Origin: Rhipidocladum racemiflorum
Taxonomy: Eukaryota > Streptophyta > Magnoliopsida > Poales > Poaceae
Length of the DNA stretch: 64,000 nucleotides
Direction of reading: 5' to 3'
Assembly (NCBI GenBank): GCA_036346355.1
Contig: CM070584.1
Coordinates: forward strand, 26,816,039 to 26,880,038
This document shows positions 1 to 12,053 of this stretch, one piece after another. The translations under genes and the position numbers were made by a program. The notes beneath the pieces were generated by a model. It was not told the DNA's origin, did not search any database, and saw nothing but the letters and a program-made list of their open reading frames with translations. Numbering within the stretch: the stretch's first letter is position 1; each line of letters begins with the position of its first letter.

Positions 1-1952
1 CAACAAAGACCAAAACAGAGCAAATCAATCTATTATAGCTTAAATTAGTAATAGGTAATACCAAAATTTATATGTTGATATAGTTTTTTTTTGTTAGGAT
101 CAAGATCGTATCTGATCTTGAGCACGATTCTAACAATCCTATGTGATCCTACCTCTGAGATTATGACGCTATTAATCTATGATCCATATACCGATTTGTG
201 TCATTCTGGTTTTGCGAGATCCTACGATCGATCCCACAATCCATGTTGCCATCCTGACAATCTTTGATAAGATTAGCATCGCAAGAAGCAATAAAAATTA
301 TGTGGAATTCATACAGGTTCTAGTACAGTAAAAGCTCCGATAGAGGATGAATAAGGATTTGGTTACAAAATAAAAACTAATGGTTTCTCGTTTTGGAGAT
401 GATCTAAATTGTCGGTTTTTCCTGAAAAAAACCATGATTACGCTTAGTGCTTATTTGGAATGCATAATTTTTGCAATGAATTGTGTCAGGTTTTGGCAGT
501 AAACAATGTAAATTCTTACAAGTTCATCCTCAGGGTTTTTGTTGACAGAGTAGTAGGACTGACTAATCAATGTATATTAATAATAATATAAGACAATTTA
601 AGTACATTTACAAGATAAAGTTCCTACTTAGTTCTCGTGATGGATGACTACATATGATGGAAATGGGGTTTGTTTCATCCTAGAGGCTCTAAAATGAGCA
701 CATGCACTATCTAGGGATAGCAATTAGACGCAGTGGACATGAGTTGTACTCGTCTATACACATGCCCACTAGCCTATTTATCACCCACTTGCATGTCTGC
801 TAAGAGTGATGGGCAAATAATCTCACCTATGCATGTTGCCCTGCGGGTGCTCGATGCTCGCGAGCATGCCCATGTGCTCGCTAGGCCGCCACCATTCCAT
901 TTAATCAACAACTCATCGTAAGCTAGAAATGCACATAACAACAAAGAAAAAAAAATGCAAGAAGCCAATGAGCAAAGGAGAGATGTGGAGATGGACAAGG
1001 TGGCAAACTTTGGATCTCGAGAGCGATTATGGCGTATCTTTTGGATCACGCCGGCGGCGGTGGCTCGCCGAGTTGGCGATATCCACTCGATCCTGGGAAT
1101 GGTGGTGGCTTGTCGAGGTGGTGGCACGTCCACTATATCCTGACAATGGTGACATCTCAAGGGATCATGACGGCAACAATGTTGTGTCCATTGGTTCCCG
1201 GTGGCATCACCTTGTGGGGGGAGATTGAAGGAGGTGTTGAACAGGAGCAGTCGATGGAGGACGAGGCCTCGAAGGGGCAAGGAGATATGAGAGTTAAGGA
1301 CTGAATGGAGAGGGAGAGTGGGTGGCGGTGACTTGGATGCGAGTGACGGCAAGATGAACGCAAGGGGAGAGTGAGAGATGCGGGAGGAGTGTAGGGGGCG
1401 CGAGTGGTGGTTGGGTCGGAAGTCTAGTGGATCAGTGAATAGAGTTACTTGGATCTAGGGTTGTTCATTATGGAGTTAATTTGTCAATAGAAGGTGACAG
1501 GTAATGGGACGAAACATGCACAGATGGAGCTCCCCCATGGTTGTGCCCATATATTTGTTGGGCAAAGTTTGGGCCATGAATATACCTGCAGACAATAAAA
1601 GAGGAATATACCCATGTTTATTAGGGCTTTTGCCCACAGTTACACAGATAATAGGGCAAGATTGTCATCCTAATCAGAGTCCAAACTGACTCGAACCATC
1701 AAGGCATCAAACCAACCTACACTATGCCACCTCAGCAAATGAATTATTTTTTCTCAAAAATTTCCCTAACACAAGGGTTGTGCATATGGTATAATTGGTA
1801 AATATGGTAATTGAAATATGATACCAAACATAACAAATGCAATTTTGGTTCGGTATGGAAATATACCATAATATTTAGGTTTGGTATTGGTAAATACCAT
1901 ATTAACAGGCTAACATGAATTATTTTTTTACTTGTCGTTTTGGACATCGATA
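1..1952 (+). repeat. Segment A, copy 1 (direct repeat of 42828-44795)
   Basis: About 1.95 kb that matches 42828-44795 in the same orientation almost base for base, with scattered substitutions and short indels. The left limit is not visible because the window opens inside it. The match stops near 1952, shortly after the sequence shared with the end of the copia gag frame. It contains a GC-richer stretch (about 780-1400) with a minus-strand open frame of 192 codons that is not preserved in the other copy, so I do not call it coding. At 1770-1905 there is an AT-rich part rich in partly palindromic GGTAT/ATACC motifs, probably decayed MITE sequence. No protein family was recognised. It could be part of the same segmental duplication as the Pumilio gene or a separate repeat family. 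Confidence 0.85.
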
Positions 1953-2776
1953 TGGTGTTCCCGAAAAGGAATCATGAGTGGCCTTAGGGCCCTTTTGTAC
2001 TCCCTTGCCATTTTCAGGTTTAGGAGAAAAAATGCAGCTTTTCTCTTGGATTTGAAATCCCTTGAAATTTCCTTTTGTTTTGACCGACAAGGTTTACATA
2101 ATCCTTTCTTTCGGTCAAGTCTTACTTCCTCTTGCACGCACATGGCAATTAGCTCACTCATTGTCCACTTCTTCTTCTGAGTATTATAATTTATTTTAAA
2201 AGGTCCAAACTCTGAAGGCAAAGAAGTCATAATGAAATGGACAAGAAAACCCTCGGAAATGGCCATGTCCATGCCCTTGAGCTTAGCGGCCATATCGGTC
2301 ATCATCATGATATGTTCTCTTACGACGCTAGTCCCATCATACTTAGAGGTAAGCATTTTCATAATCAGTGTACTGGCGTATACTTTTGAGGAACCTTTAA
2401 ATTGCTCCTCGACTAAGGCCAAGTACGTTTTGGCATCATCAGATTCAGGAATTGCTCCCCTAATTCCAACCGAAATTGCGCTTTTCATAATCATGAGCGA
2501 CATACGGTTGGACCGTTCTTATTTTTCAGCCAAAGCATCATAATTCCTTTTCTTTTCAGCAAAATCCTGCGCATCAGGTGCAGGAGGTATGGGAGCAGCC
2601 TCTTGCAAGGCATAATCAAGGTCCATCACTCCCAGGACGATCTGGACCCTTTCCTTGCAAGAGGGGAAGTTCGTCTCGTTAAGTTGCTCTATGCCGTTGA
2701 GGGCACTAGCAACATTGGACGTTTTCATAACTGAAAAGAAAACACCATCAGTAAAACAATATTTAAATAATATCAT
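1928..2776 (-). pseudogene. Ty1/copia retrotransposon gag fragment
   Basis: Minus-strand frame with the plant copia gag (UBN2-type) pattern. An N-terminal part with LNETNFPSCKERVQIVLG (the usual 'W..W' core region) and LDYAL is followed by SDDAKTYLALVEEQFKGSSK, MKMLTSKYDGTSVVREHI and FLVHFIMTSLPSEFGPFKIN. One in-frame TAA at 2519-2521 splits the frame; both halves are in the same phase, 91 codons apart. The frame ends at 1928 before any zinc knuckle, protease or pol, and the rest of the element is absent because segment A begins there. Gag would form the particle that packages element RNA; this copy cannot. It belongs with the PBS and LTR at 4192-4638. Confidence 0.8.
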
Positions 2777-4191
2777 ACATGTAATTAATCCTACGTTGGT
2801 ATGGTTAATTACATGTCAATGACAGGAAAAAGAACAGGAAAAAGAACTAAGTTAATTTATGAGTAACACATGGTCATAAACAACGTTGGTCAGAATATGA
2901 TCATGGTTATAACATAATCTCAGTTTTAATTAAATAGGTATGATACATAGTTATAATCAACTTTGGTTAGAATATAACTATTATCACAAATTAATCCCAA
3001 ACATTATTAAATCTCCAATCAATATTTCCCGTTGGTTCCATATTAATCAGAGACAATAGTTAGAAATAATCATCATAAATAATTAACTGTCACATTAATT
3101 TAATTTGCTCAATAAAATTAATCAAGGAATTAATAAAATTAATGCCCAGGAAACTTTAAACAACATTATTGCTAAAATCAAATGAGGCATAAAGAAACAA
3201 ATATTGAATTGAGCTAAACAGTAAATTGCCCGAAAACAATAAAAGCTCAAATCATTCCACCTGGAAACAGGCGGCCCAATTGTGCAATCGGCCCAGACAC
3301 CGGTGCGGCCTACACGTGGGCGCTCGACAGCCTACCGCCCCGAGTTGGGAAAAAATTCTATGCAGCGGTGCTGCATACTGCTGCCTGTGCAGCACCATGT
3401 GGATTGACGCCACGTGTCCCACCGCCTCAATCTTCATACAAATTCATCAATCTCGAAGCACTTTAATACACTTTAATCCTTATTACTTAATTATTTTTTT
3501 ACATAGAGATTAACGCAGCAGGACACGTGGCATCAATCCGCATGGTGCTGCACAGGCAGCAGAGCACCGCTGCATAGAATTTGTTTCCGGAATTGGGGCC
3601 AAAATCGCGACGAGACGGCCCACCAAATCCCAAAACTCAGCCGACACAGATCTTAGCCGTCGAACAAAAGGACGGCTCTGATCGATCGGAGACCGAACAA
3701 AAATCCCGGCGCTAGAAAAACCCTAACCCTAAACTCAGAAACCCCGATTTCTCCGCACGGACGAACGAGTGAGCGGCGGCTAAGGCGTCTCGCGCATCCT
3801 CCCGAGGGGAAGCGGAGCGGCGCGTCGTCGAGCACGGAGGCGGCGAACGCGCACGCACAGGCGCACGGAGCGACGGCAACCACGGGATCCAGCAGAGGTT
3901 AGCCCGAAACCCCACCCTTAGGTCATTACGGTTCTTTGATTGTCTTGGCATTTGGGGTAAATTTGGGTTTTAAGGCTCGGATTTGATGGGAATAATCGGG
4001 CTAGGGTTCAAATCGGATTGGGGAATTTGTCGATTAGGGTTTGGATCTCTTATCCCCTCCTTCTAAATGCTTAATTGAGGCCAATTACCCCTAATCCGAA
4101 CCAATTAAGTGCTAAACCGAGCCTAATTCGACTCTAAACCGACGAATCAAGGCTTAAACCGGGCTTAATAGGATCATGCTAAGGCTAGTCT
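2777..4191 (-). mobile_element. Untranslated leader region of the minus-strand copia element
   Basis: About 1.4 kb between the gag start (2776) and the primer-binding site. No coding frame was recognised. 2780-3220 is AT-rich; 3590-4190 is GC-richer and contains two telomere-like CCCTAA units at 3721-3732, which is too few to mean anything. An inverted-repeat insertion lies at 3347-3590. The leader assignment is an inference from its position between PBS and gag; a long leader is usual for plant copia elements. Confidence 0.5.
3347..3590. mobile_element. MITE-like inverted-repeat element
   Basis: About 240 bp whose outer 65-70 bp are inverted repeats of each other. The left arm starts GGAAAAAATTCTATGCAGCG and the right arm ends with the complement of GGAAACAAATTCTATGCAGC. 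Both arms carry the GGTGCTGC and CACGTGTCC blocks. The centre is AT-rich. No clear target-site duplication was found, so the superfamily is unassigned. Confidence 0.65.
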
Positions 4192-4203
4192 GCTCTGATA
4201 CCA
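4192..4203 (-). other. Primer-binding site, tRNA-iMet type
   Basis: On the minus strand this reads TGGTATCAGAGC, the standard plant retrotransposon primer site complementary to the 3' end of initiator tRNA-Met. It lies two bases inside the LTR that starts at 4206, which fixes the element as minus-strand with its 5' LTR on the right. Confidence 0.85.
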
Positions 4204-4205
4204 AA

Positions 4206-4638
4206 TGTTAGCAATTATCTAAGGACCGAGTCTTGATCCTTATCTAGCCTATGTCATGATCACAGAATCGAATGTGGAAATAGAACAATCACTGACCCGA
4301 ATTAGGAGATGCCATTAGGGGTTGCTCGGTAGTGTTGTTGATGTGTCGGTGAAGAGGTAGCGATGAGGAAGAAGATCACCGTGATCCTCACGGTGATGGT
4401 GTAGGTCTTCGTCAACCTTAGCGTCAAGAAAACCGGATCGGACGGGTGTATCGGGGAAGAAATGAACTCAAGAACCGAACCTACTTGAGTGCCGGTCTCC
4501 CCTTTTTATCTTTAGCACTGGCTGACGGGACCGAACCAAATTAGTTGGAGTGCTCCCGATCATTGCGCGACTAAGGATCGTGGTGACTAGATCCGAAAAT
4601 CTCGGAATCAATTAGGTCTCTTGAGATCACCACTAACA
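4206..4638 (-). mobile_element. 5' LTR of the truncated copia element
   Basis: 433 bp bounded by the short inverted repeat TGTTAG...CTAACA, next to the primer-binding site. In element orientation it runs from 4638 to 4206. The matching 3' LTR is not in the window because the element is truncated at about 1952. The outer edge lies 14 bp before the ATG of the Pumilio gene, so this LTR occupies the position where the gene's own 5' UTR and core promoter would be expected. Confidence 0.8.
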
Positions 4639-4652
4639 CAAACCAGCTCGCC

Positions 4653-7600
4653 ATGGCCGGCGGCGGCGACATCCAGAGCCCGAGGAAACGCGAGGCCGCG
4701 GGGAAGGTGGGCGATGACAGCAAGAAGCGGAAGAGGCCCTCCGATGCCCACGTGGCACACGACGGCGGCGGTGGCGAGGCCAAGGAGAAGAAGCAGCCGG
4801 TTACCGCCAAGGAGAAGCGCCTGGTCGCCAAGGTATCTATGCTTGTTCCTGTTGAGATTGTTGGAGCGTGGGCTTCGATTGAGGCTATGGACTTGTGTTT
4901 GAGCTGAAATTGGATGGTGTGAACCGTAACAGGAAATTGCGGAGTCAAGGAAGAAGAAGAGGAAGCGGAACTACAGCCTTGAGAAGGTAATTCTGGTTTC
5001 TGCACCATCTGTTTCAACTTGGAGTGGCATTTTCTGTTATAGGCCAGATTGTGGTTCTATTATTAGACTCTTGTACTGCAAAATATGACATTACTTGCAT
5101 TGTAATTGATTAATAGAATGTTGTTCAGAGTTTATCCCAACATGTAGACCGCTATGTATTTTACATGTTTGGACTTGAATTCTGGTTGTATTACTTGTTT
5201 GTTGAATAAGGAGATCCTGCTCTTTTGACCTTGTGTTATATCCGAATTTTACCTTGACATTTGGAATTAAAGTATGACTTTGATCCTAATATCTAATGAC
5301 TGCTTGAACCCTGACCTTTGTTGATGATTACAATAAGCTTATTATATCTTGGCCAACTTGAATGTAATTTACCGATTACATGCGAATATTGACAGGAACT
5401 CACCGTACTTTGGGAAAAGATGAGACGTTACAATGTGGGCGAGGAGGAGAGATCCAAGTAAGCATTACTATCAAATTCTTGTAACTTATGATCAAGTTCT
5501 TACGTTAACACATCTGTCAATTATCCAGGCTAGTAAGTGAGGCTCTCCGTAAAATGGACGGGAAATATTTGGAAATTACCGGATCCCATGTAACTGCACG
5601 TATTCTTCAAGTAAGCTGAGCATATACACTGTTTATCAGTGTGTTGCATGTTTTGTTACGGTGCTTTGGTCCTGATTTTGATGACACTGTTTCTTCGGCA
5701 GACATGTGTGAAGTGGTGCTCACAGTCGCAGAGGGATGCTATTTTTGATGCCCTGCAGCCGCATTTGCTTACTCTTTCTCGCCAGAAATATGCTGTTTTT
5801 CTTGTAAAGAAGCTCATAAAACTTGGTAAATATCTCTTCATTAACAGCATATTTCTTTAAGCGAGAATGTTGGTTTGATATGACCGCTTCATTAACATAC
5901 CTCTTGTTTTCGACCTCAGCTACTAAAAAACAGTTTGACTCGTTCATCTCTTCTCTTCATGGTCGTGTTGCTCCACTTCTTCGTCATACTATAGGATCAG
6001 CAGGTATTTGTTGCTGTTGTGTTATTGTAGTAAATGGCTAGAAACTCGCTATTTTCTCTCATCATTTGCATAGGACCTTGAGGAGTTAATGATTGTATGA
6101 TACTGTACACGTGTATCTATTTTCTGTATAAGAAATAAATTAAATCATAAATCTATTTTCTATGTAAGTAATAAATTACATGATAAATCTATTCTCTATA
6201 TAAGTAATAATGTAAATGATTATCTCATATTGAGATCTATTCTTTCTTGCAGTTGTTGACTTTACATTTCAGCGGGCGACACAATCTCAGAAAAGAAGGC
6301 TGTTATTGGAATTGTACTGTACTGAGCTTCAGCTGTTCAAGGACCTGACCGAACAAAATTCCCGCAGGTTGACGCACTATACTGCCTTGTCATGTATCTG
6401 TCTTTGAAGTTCCCCTGCTCTTTTATCTCTCTCTGTACAAAATTTTCAACTTGGGGGGAGAGGGGGGCTGTTGTGATTGTAGTTATCCTTTAATACCTGA
6501 CTCCAGTTAGTCTACTACAATTTCCTAATGCTCAACTTCCTTTTTCAGTTTGTTAGAGACAATTTCCAAGCTTGGATTACAGAAAGTGTCTGTCCTGCAG
6601 TATATGACTACCATGATCCAGCTGCTTTTGGAGAAAGGTATTGTTGAGTATTCCATAGTACACACGGTCATATTGGAATACTTTACAATTGCTGATAAGG
6701 TAATTGTGTTTCATTGATGTGCTTGGCCTATCTTTACACAAAAGCTGCCCTTTACTGTGAAGTGTTTCTTCAGTTTATTGCATTATCTAATATATGTTCG
6801 TTTTCGTAGACCTCAGCCTCCGACGTGATTGGTCAACTAATCCCACTTCTCACTCAAGGATCATCTGTCATAGACAGAGATGAACCATCGGTTGCCCCTG
6901 AATTACCAAAGAAAACAAAAGCAAAGAAGAAAAGGTTGTCAGAACCACTTCTCGTTCAGATCATGCACTCAAGAGAAGGATTAAAAATAGGGATTAGTTG
7001 CCTCAGGCATGGCAGTGCAAAGGTACCTTATTTAGTTTTTGTTTCTTTACGAATTCTTATTGTACGTTAAATACAAATTTTGGGGTGATCACCTGGTATA
7101 AATTTATCCACTCATGTATTCTTTTTGATGTTGATTTAATAATATTTGTAAATTTGTCGGACATTGAAGTGGCATGCAAATTAAACTGTCCATGTGCCCC
7201 ACTCTGCATAATTCAGTATTTCTTTTCTTTCCCCTCCTTTTAGGTGTCTGGATTATGTTCATTTGTAAGATGAATTTGATTTCCATCTAAGATTGCCTTA
7301 ACTTGGTAATGTACTTCAGGATAGGAAGAAGATTGTTAAAAGCTTGAAGGGGCACATTATGAAGCTTGCTCTCAATGATTATGGATGCCTTGTAAGTAAT
7401 GTCTATATTTGCATTTTTCAGCGCTTACATAGGAATTTTATGTTGTATCCTGTAAAATGATTACCGCAATGCTATACGAACAATATTAGTTCATTTTATG
7501 CTTCCAAATGATTTATCCTCAATTCTGTACTAACATGGTGGTTTTTCTTCAGTTCATTGTTTGCATTCTTTCCATCGTTGATGACACAAAGCTCGTTACT

Positions 7601-10600
7601 AAGGTTAGCTAGCACAAGTCTTTACTTATAGTGAGTATCATGCTTCCATTTCAAGCAGTCAGAAACGACGGTACTGATACTTTCCATTCGATTTTGTAGA
7701 TTGTAATTCAGGAGCTGGCAAAACAGTTAAAGCAACTCATTTTTGACAAGGTAAAAGGGAAACATAGCTTCTGATGTTTCTTTTAAACAAATTTAAATCT
7801 ACATTGGACTATTAGTAATGGAGCTCCTTGCTGGAACAGAATGGGAGACGCCCATTGCTGCAGTTACTTCACCCTCTTTGCTCACGCTTTCTACCTCCAG
7901 CTGATCTTGCTTGTCTGAATTACAGCGTACCTTCTCTTGTTGCAAAGGCAAGTTGGCTACTCTGTTAACTCTCTAAGTATTTTGAAGAGAGGCATGTCCT
8001 AAAAATTGGCCGATTTTTGTTCAGGGTGAGGCATCAGAGAGTGCAACTGATGTTATATCTGAGAATAGGGTGGATGCTGCAGCTGATAAAGAGAACAGTG
8101 GGTCAGAAGGCATGCAGATTGTGGCTGACAGCAAGAAGGACCCGTCACAACGATTTACATGAATTGTTGATGAAAAGTGAGCTTGCTGAGGTGATACTCG
8201 TAACATGTATTTTAGCTTTCCATTTATTCAATAGCAATGATATGGGAGCAAGTACTTTTTCCCCTTTCGAGAACATTGATTCTTGCGATGGCGGTAATAT
8301 ATGATTTGCGGGTTACCATTAGTCACATAACCTCTAATCAGCATACACCGCTACACGCTCACAAGTCACAGAACCCCTTGTCCCAGCGTACCTACCCATT
8401 GGTCACAGAACCCCTATTACCAGCACACACAGCGATGTGTGAAGTGATTCATAGAACCTTGTTATAGAAAGGAAGACAAAATGGGCACAAAAGGAATTTT
8501 TTGTGTGTGCAGTCATAAAGTGTTCATCGTAAAGTTTTACTGTAGTGCCTAGTTTACACATTATCTGTGCCTTATTAGCTATTATCTTACTAAGACAAGT
8601 TAACTGTTTCTGAATTTACCAGTCGTACTGATTAAATTGCTGCGTCATGGCTTTTATTCTTATGGTTATGTTGTACTGGCAGCTTTAAGCTACTTACAAG
8701 TGATAGCATTAAGTAGAAATACCAAATACGGTGTCATTGGGAAATTATGTTTTGGAAGTTGCATTCTTTCTTGTTCCTAATGTGCTTTAGAAGATATAAT
8801 GTAGACCTTCCTGATTTTCTTGCAGGCTCTCGTCCAGACTTGCATTGAAAATGTTGGGGAGTTACTTCGAACAAATTTCGGCAAAGATGTATTATTTGAG
8901 GTGATCTCCTTTGCCCATGCATGACCTCAATTGTCAATATCATGGCATGATATTAATGTTATGAATAGCACTTGTTGTATTAAATATGAGGCCAATGGTC
9001 GTAATATATAGATGTACTGCATGAGGGTACAAAAGGAAAGCATATATAAGGTAACAACTAAATAAGGAAAACTGCTATATGGAGTCTATATAAGACTATC
9101 TATACCCTCAACCCCCCCCCCCCCCCAAATGCAAGGTGTATGCAATAGCATTGCATTTGGAAGGGTTGATATTAAAATAGGGGGGAAAAAATCCAAAGTC
9201 ATAGTCTTGAAGTAGTCATTGTAGCATCTGACACTTGAAAAAACGAGTCGACGACAAGCTGAGTCGACGAAGAAGAGTTGACAGTGGAGCCAAGTCGACA
9301 AAGAAAATCTTACGACGGAACCGAGTCGACGAATAAAAAATCGACGAAGAAGCCGAGTGGATGAAGAAAAGCCGACGAAGCCGACAGAACGAGCTGAGCT
9401 GAAATCGGCCGGTATAGTGAGACGAAACCAACAGAGGAAAGTTGACGGAATGAGCCGAGCCGACAAGAGACCCAAGATGCTAAGGACTTGGATGGACTCA
9501 ATGAAAGCAATTATGCTAAGAAAGACAAAAATAACTAGAAGCACTGCCAGTAGATACTAGCAACAGCAACATCGAGGAGAGCTAAAATAATGAGTGAGCA
9601 AGCCAAGATGGTGAAGAGCCGAGTTGACTAATTGAGCTGAAGAGCCGGAGTTGACTTAATGAGCCAAAGAGTGAAATGAGCCAAAGAGTGAACTGGAGCC
9701 GACTTAATGAGCCGAAGATGGAACCGAAGCCAACTTAATGAGCTAATAGTGAAGCGGAGCCAGCGGAATGCCGAAAAGCCGGAGCCAAAGAGCAGGAGCC
9801 GTGCTGAGACCCAGAGACAGAGTCGAGAGTCGGAGACAAAGAGCCGAGCTGGAGCCAAAACCGAACGAAAAGCCATAATTGCTCTAAAGCCAGAGCAGAA
9901 TATGAAGTCGAAGCTGCTTTGGAGCCAGAGCCAGAAGCCAAACCAGAATTAAAAGTTCTTTCGGATCTGTTTGAAATTCGGAGCTTTAATGGCTGTCTCG
10001 TGCGACTTCAATTCAAAGGTGGAAGCCAAGTCGGCGCGGGCTGGTGCGGGTGGCAACGAAGGTGGCACGATCAGAAGGGTGCGCCGGGGTTGCGGGCTGG
10101 TGCGGAGGGCACCGAGGGGCGGGCGTGGCCGGTGCAGAGGAGCTTCTGTGAATCCGGTCGGATCTAGAGGATGAAGATGCTGCCACCGACGAGCAGCCGG
10201 AGAGATGTGCGGAAGAGCTTGAGGAGTACCTGGTGCGGTAGGCCCTCGCGATCTCGGCATCGCATCTCGCGGGGCTCGTCGACTCTGACTCAGTCCAAAT
10301 CCGCACGGTTGAGCGCATCAGCAGACAAAGCCCGCCTAAAGAACGGGGCCAACGAGATGAAGTACGGAACCACTCTTGTGTTTCTGTTGGAAGAAGCCAA
10401 TGGTGAGGGCACGGGCGAAGAAGTCAGATTCGGGGTCCTCGAGCACGATCCAAGGCCGACACTTCGAGAAGATGACCAACAACAAGGTAGGCGACGATTC
10501 ATCGATGTAGCACGACAGGACCATGCCCTCATTGACTCCAGTGCACGCTCGGGAGAGCAGATTGCTTCTCCCGGGCGCGGCGGCAGCAGCAAAGGATTGA

Positions 10601-11812
10601 GGCTAGGGTTTGAACCTAGGCTCTGTTACCATGTTATGAATAGCACAGTGCTGTATTCAATATGAGGCCAATGGCTAGAATATATAGATGTACTTAGGGT
10701 ACAAAAGGAAAGCATATATAAGGTAATAACTAAACAAGGAAAACTTATATAAGGAAAACCTATATATGAATTGTATATAAGACAATATCTATACCCTTAA
10801 CAATTAATTCTCTATGGTATTTCTCCACCCAATAAAAATCATTATGATAGCTATGATTCATGTTTCTTTATAATTCCATGACATTATGATAAATTTATAG
10901 CCTAATTTTCTTTTTTCCTCTTAATTAAATATATGTAAAAATATATACTTATGCCTGACAAGTGACAAGTATTATGGAGCTTCTTGTCAATAGATAATTG
11001 ATGATATCTTTTTTTTTTTAAAAAAAAAAATTGAATTTGGAGAGATTGACATCAATTGATGCAACCTATTATTTGGGATGCGTTTTGTCCCTAGGCTCAT
11101 TCTTATTTATTTCTGTTATTCTGAATCTGGTGTGATGAGTCTGCCGGGCATAACAATGTATATAATACTCTTCACACAAAACAACATCCTATTATCTCCG
11201 TTGTCTTGGTCTGGCTCTTGAAACAAATGGGCCATCAACTATCCACGAATGTTATCGCTGTTTGAATTTTGCTTTATAAGAGGTACCTGTGCTATGCTGA
11301 CTGAAATTCCATGTTGACATTTGCCAATATGAAATCTGAAGGTCGCTATTGGTGGAAAAGATAATATTTTGGAGGGCATCACTGACAGGATCCACATTTT
11401 TCACAATGCAATAGCTTCTGATGCAGCGTGTCTAAAGACAGCAGATATTGAACACGCCTTTGAAAACTTTCATTCCAGCCGTGTAATCAGAAGAATGATA
11501 CTTGATTGTCCTGAATTTGCTGCTACCCTCTGGAAAAAGGCTCTTGAAGGGAAGTGCAAGATATGGGCTGATGGATACAGGTATCTCAAATTTACTTCTT
11601 TTTAGGTGGCATATTCTGATTTTCATAGTGTAATGTTCTTTGATTCTCGGCTTTGTCTAATTTTTTAACTTGGTTACTGCAGTTCCAAGGTGGTTGCAGC
11701 ATTCCTGGAATCTCCAAACTCCAAGGTGAGGGATCTTGCAAAGCACGAGCTGCAGCCGCTGATTGATAGTGGCATTCTGAAAATCCCAGACCGTAAAGCA
11801 GTGGAGAAATGA
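4653..11812 (+). CDS. PUM24: Pumilio-family nucleolar RNA-binding protein (PUM24/Puf6/PUM3 type), 17 exons, one frameshift
   Basis: Exons: 4653-4832, 4933-4986, 5396-5457, 5529-5610, 5702-5825, 5920-6003, 6253-6367, 6549-6699, 6810-7022, 7320-7391, 7553-7603, 7700-7750, 7840-7947, 8025-8190, 8826-8900, 11342-11580, 11683-11812. All introns are GT-AG except intron 13, which is GC-AG (donor AAG|GCAAGT). The exons total 1957 nt, one more than a multiple of three. The extra base lies near 8154 in exon 14 and gives TGA at 8160-8162 after 494 codons; without it the protein would be 651 residues, the usual family size. The N-terminus (residues 1-80) is very basic with KKRKR-type nuclear or nucleolar signals. 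Puf-like repeats follow (GSHVTARILQ, SRQKYAVFLVKKL, ISCLRHGSAK, LALNDYGCL), then the CPL region and an alpha-helical C-terminus ending RKAVEK. Known family members bind pre-rRNA and act in large-subunit rRNA (ITS2) processing. The ATG was chosen for its GCCATGG context and the family-like basic N-terminus. Whether the extra base is real or a sequencing error is open. Confidence 0.88.
8957..10802 (-). mobile_element. Small non-coding LTR element in Pumilio intron 15
   Basis: LTRs at 8957-9112 and 10632-10802 begin TGTTATGAATAGCAC and end in ATACCC(T/C)(T/C)AAC(A); the left copy has lost its final A. A perfect 5-bp target duplication ATTAA flanks the element (8952-8956 and 10803-10807). Beside the right LTR the minus strand reads TGGTAACAGAGCC, a primer-site variant. 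Beside the left LTR is a C-run (9112-9126), which on the minus strand is a G-rich polypurine tract. The element therefore runs right to left. The interior (about 1.5 kb) has degenerate GAGCCGA/GAGTCGACGAAG repeats (9240-9950) and a GC-rich part (10010-10600), with no gag or pol motifs: a TRIM/LARD-like non-autonomous element. The same insertion is in copy 2 at 23603-33692, so it predates the duplication. Confidence 0.85.
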
Positions 11813-12053
11813 GCTTTGTCCGCGGGGTTTTTGGCATCGATAGCAATACAAGCAAGCAAAGTGGACATTCATGTTCGTGTAGTGGATAATTTGTCACTGA
11901 GCATCTTCTGCCGAGCAATTGCTATCACTTGCTATATTTATCGTTCACAGGACAAATACGCTCCATTTTTGTTCGTTTTAATCGAGAGGAGCTAGATTGT
12001 AACTTTCGCACTATTATCTGCACTGGCATTGGTTGAGTTCGTCATCACCAAGT
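11813..12053 (+). other. 3' UTR and downstream flank of the Pumilio gene, shared with copy 2
   Basis: This follows the stop codon and matches the region after the copy-2 stop (38507-38937) until CACCAAG at about 12053, apart from a 185-bp difference at 38716-38900. This end point marks the right limit of the duplicated Pumilio block. I see no canonical AATAAA signal. Confidence 0.6.

Noticed and set aside
774..1352. 192-codon minus-strand open frame in segment A
   Set aside because: The second copy (43700-44185) breaks the frame with indels, there are no family motifs, and the composition explains it.
3716..3733. Telomere-like CCCTAACCCTAAAC
   Set aside because: Only two units, inside a copia leader; no array.
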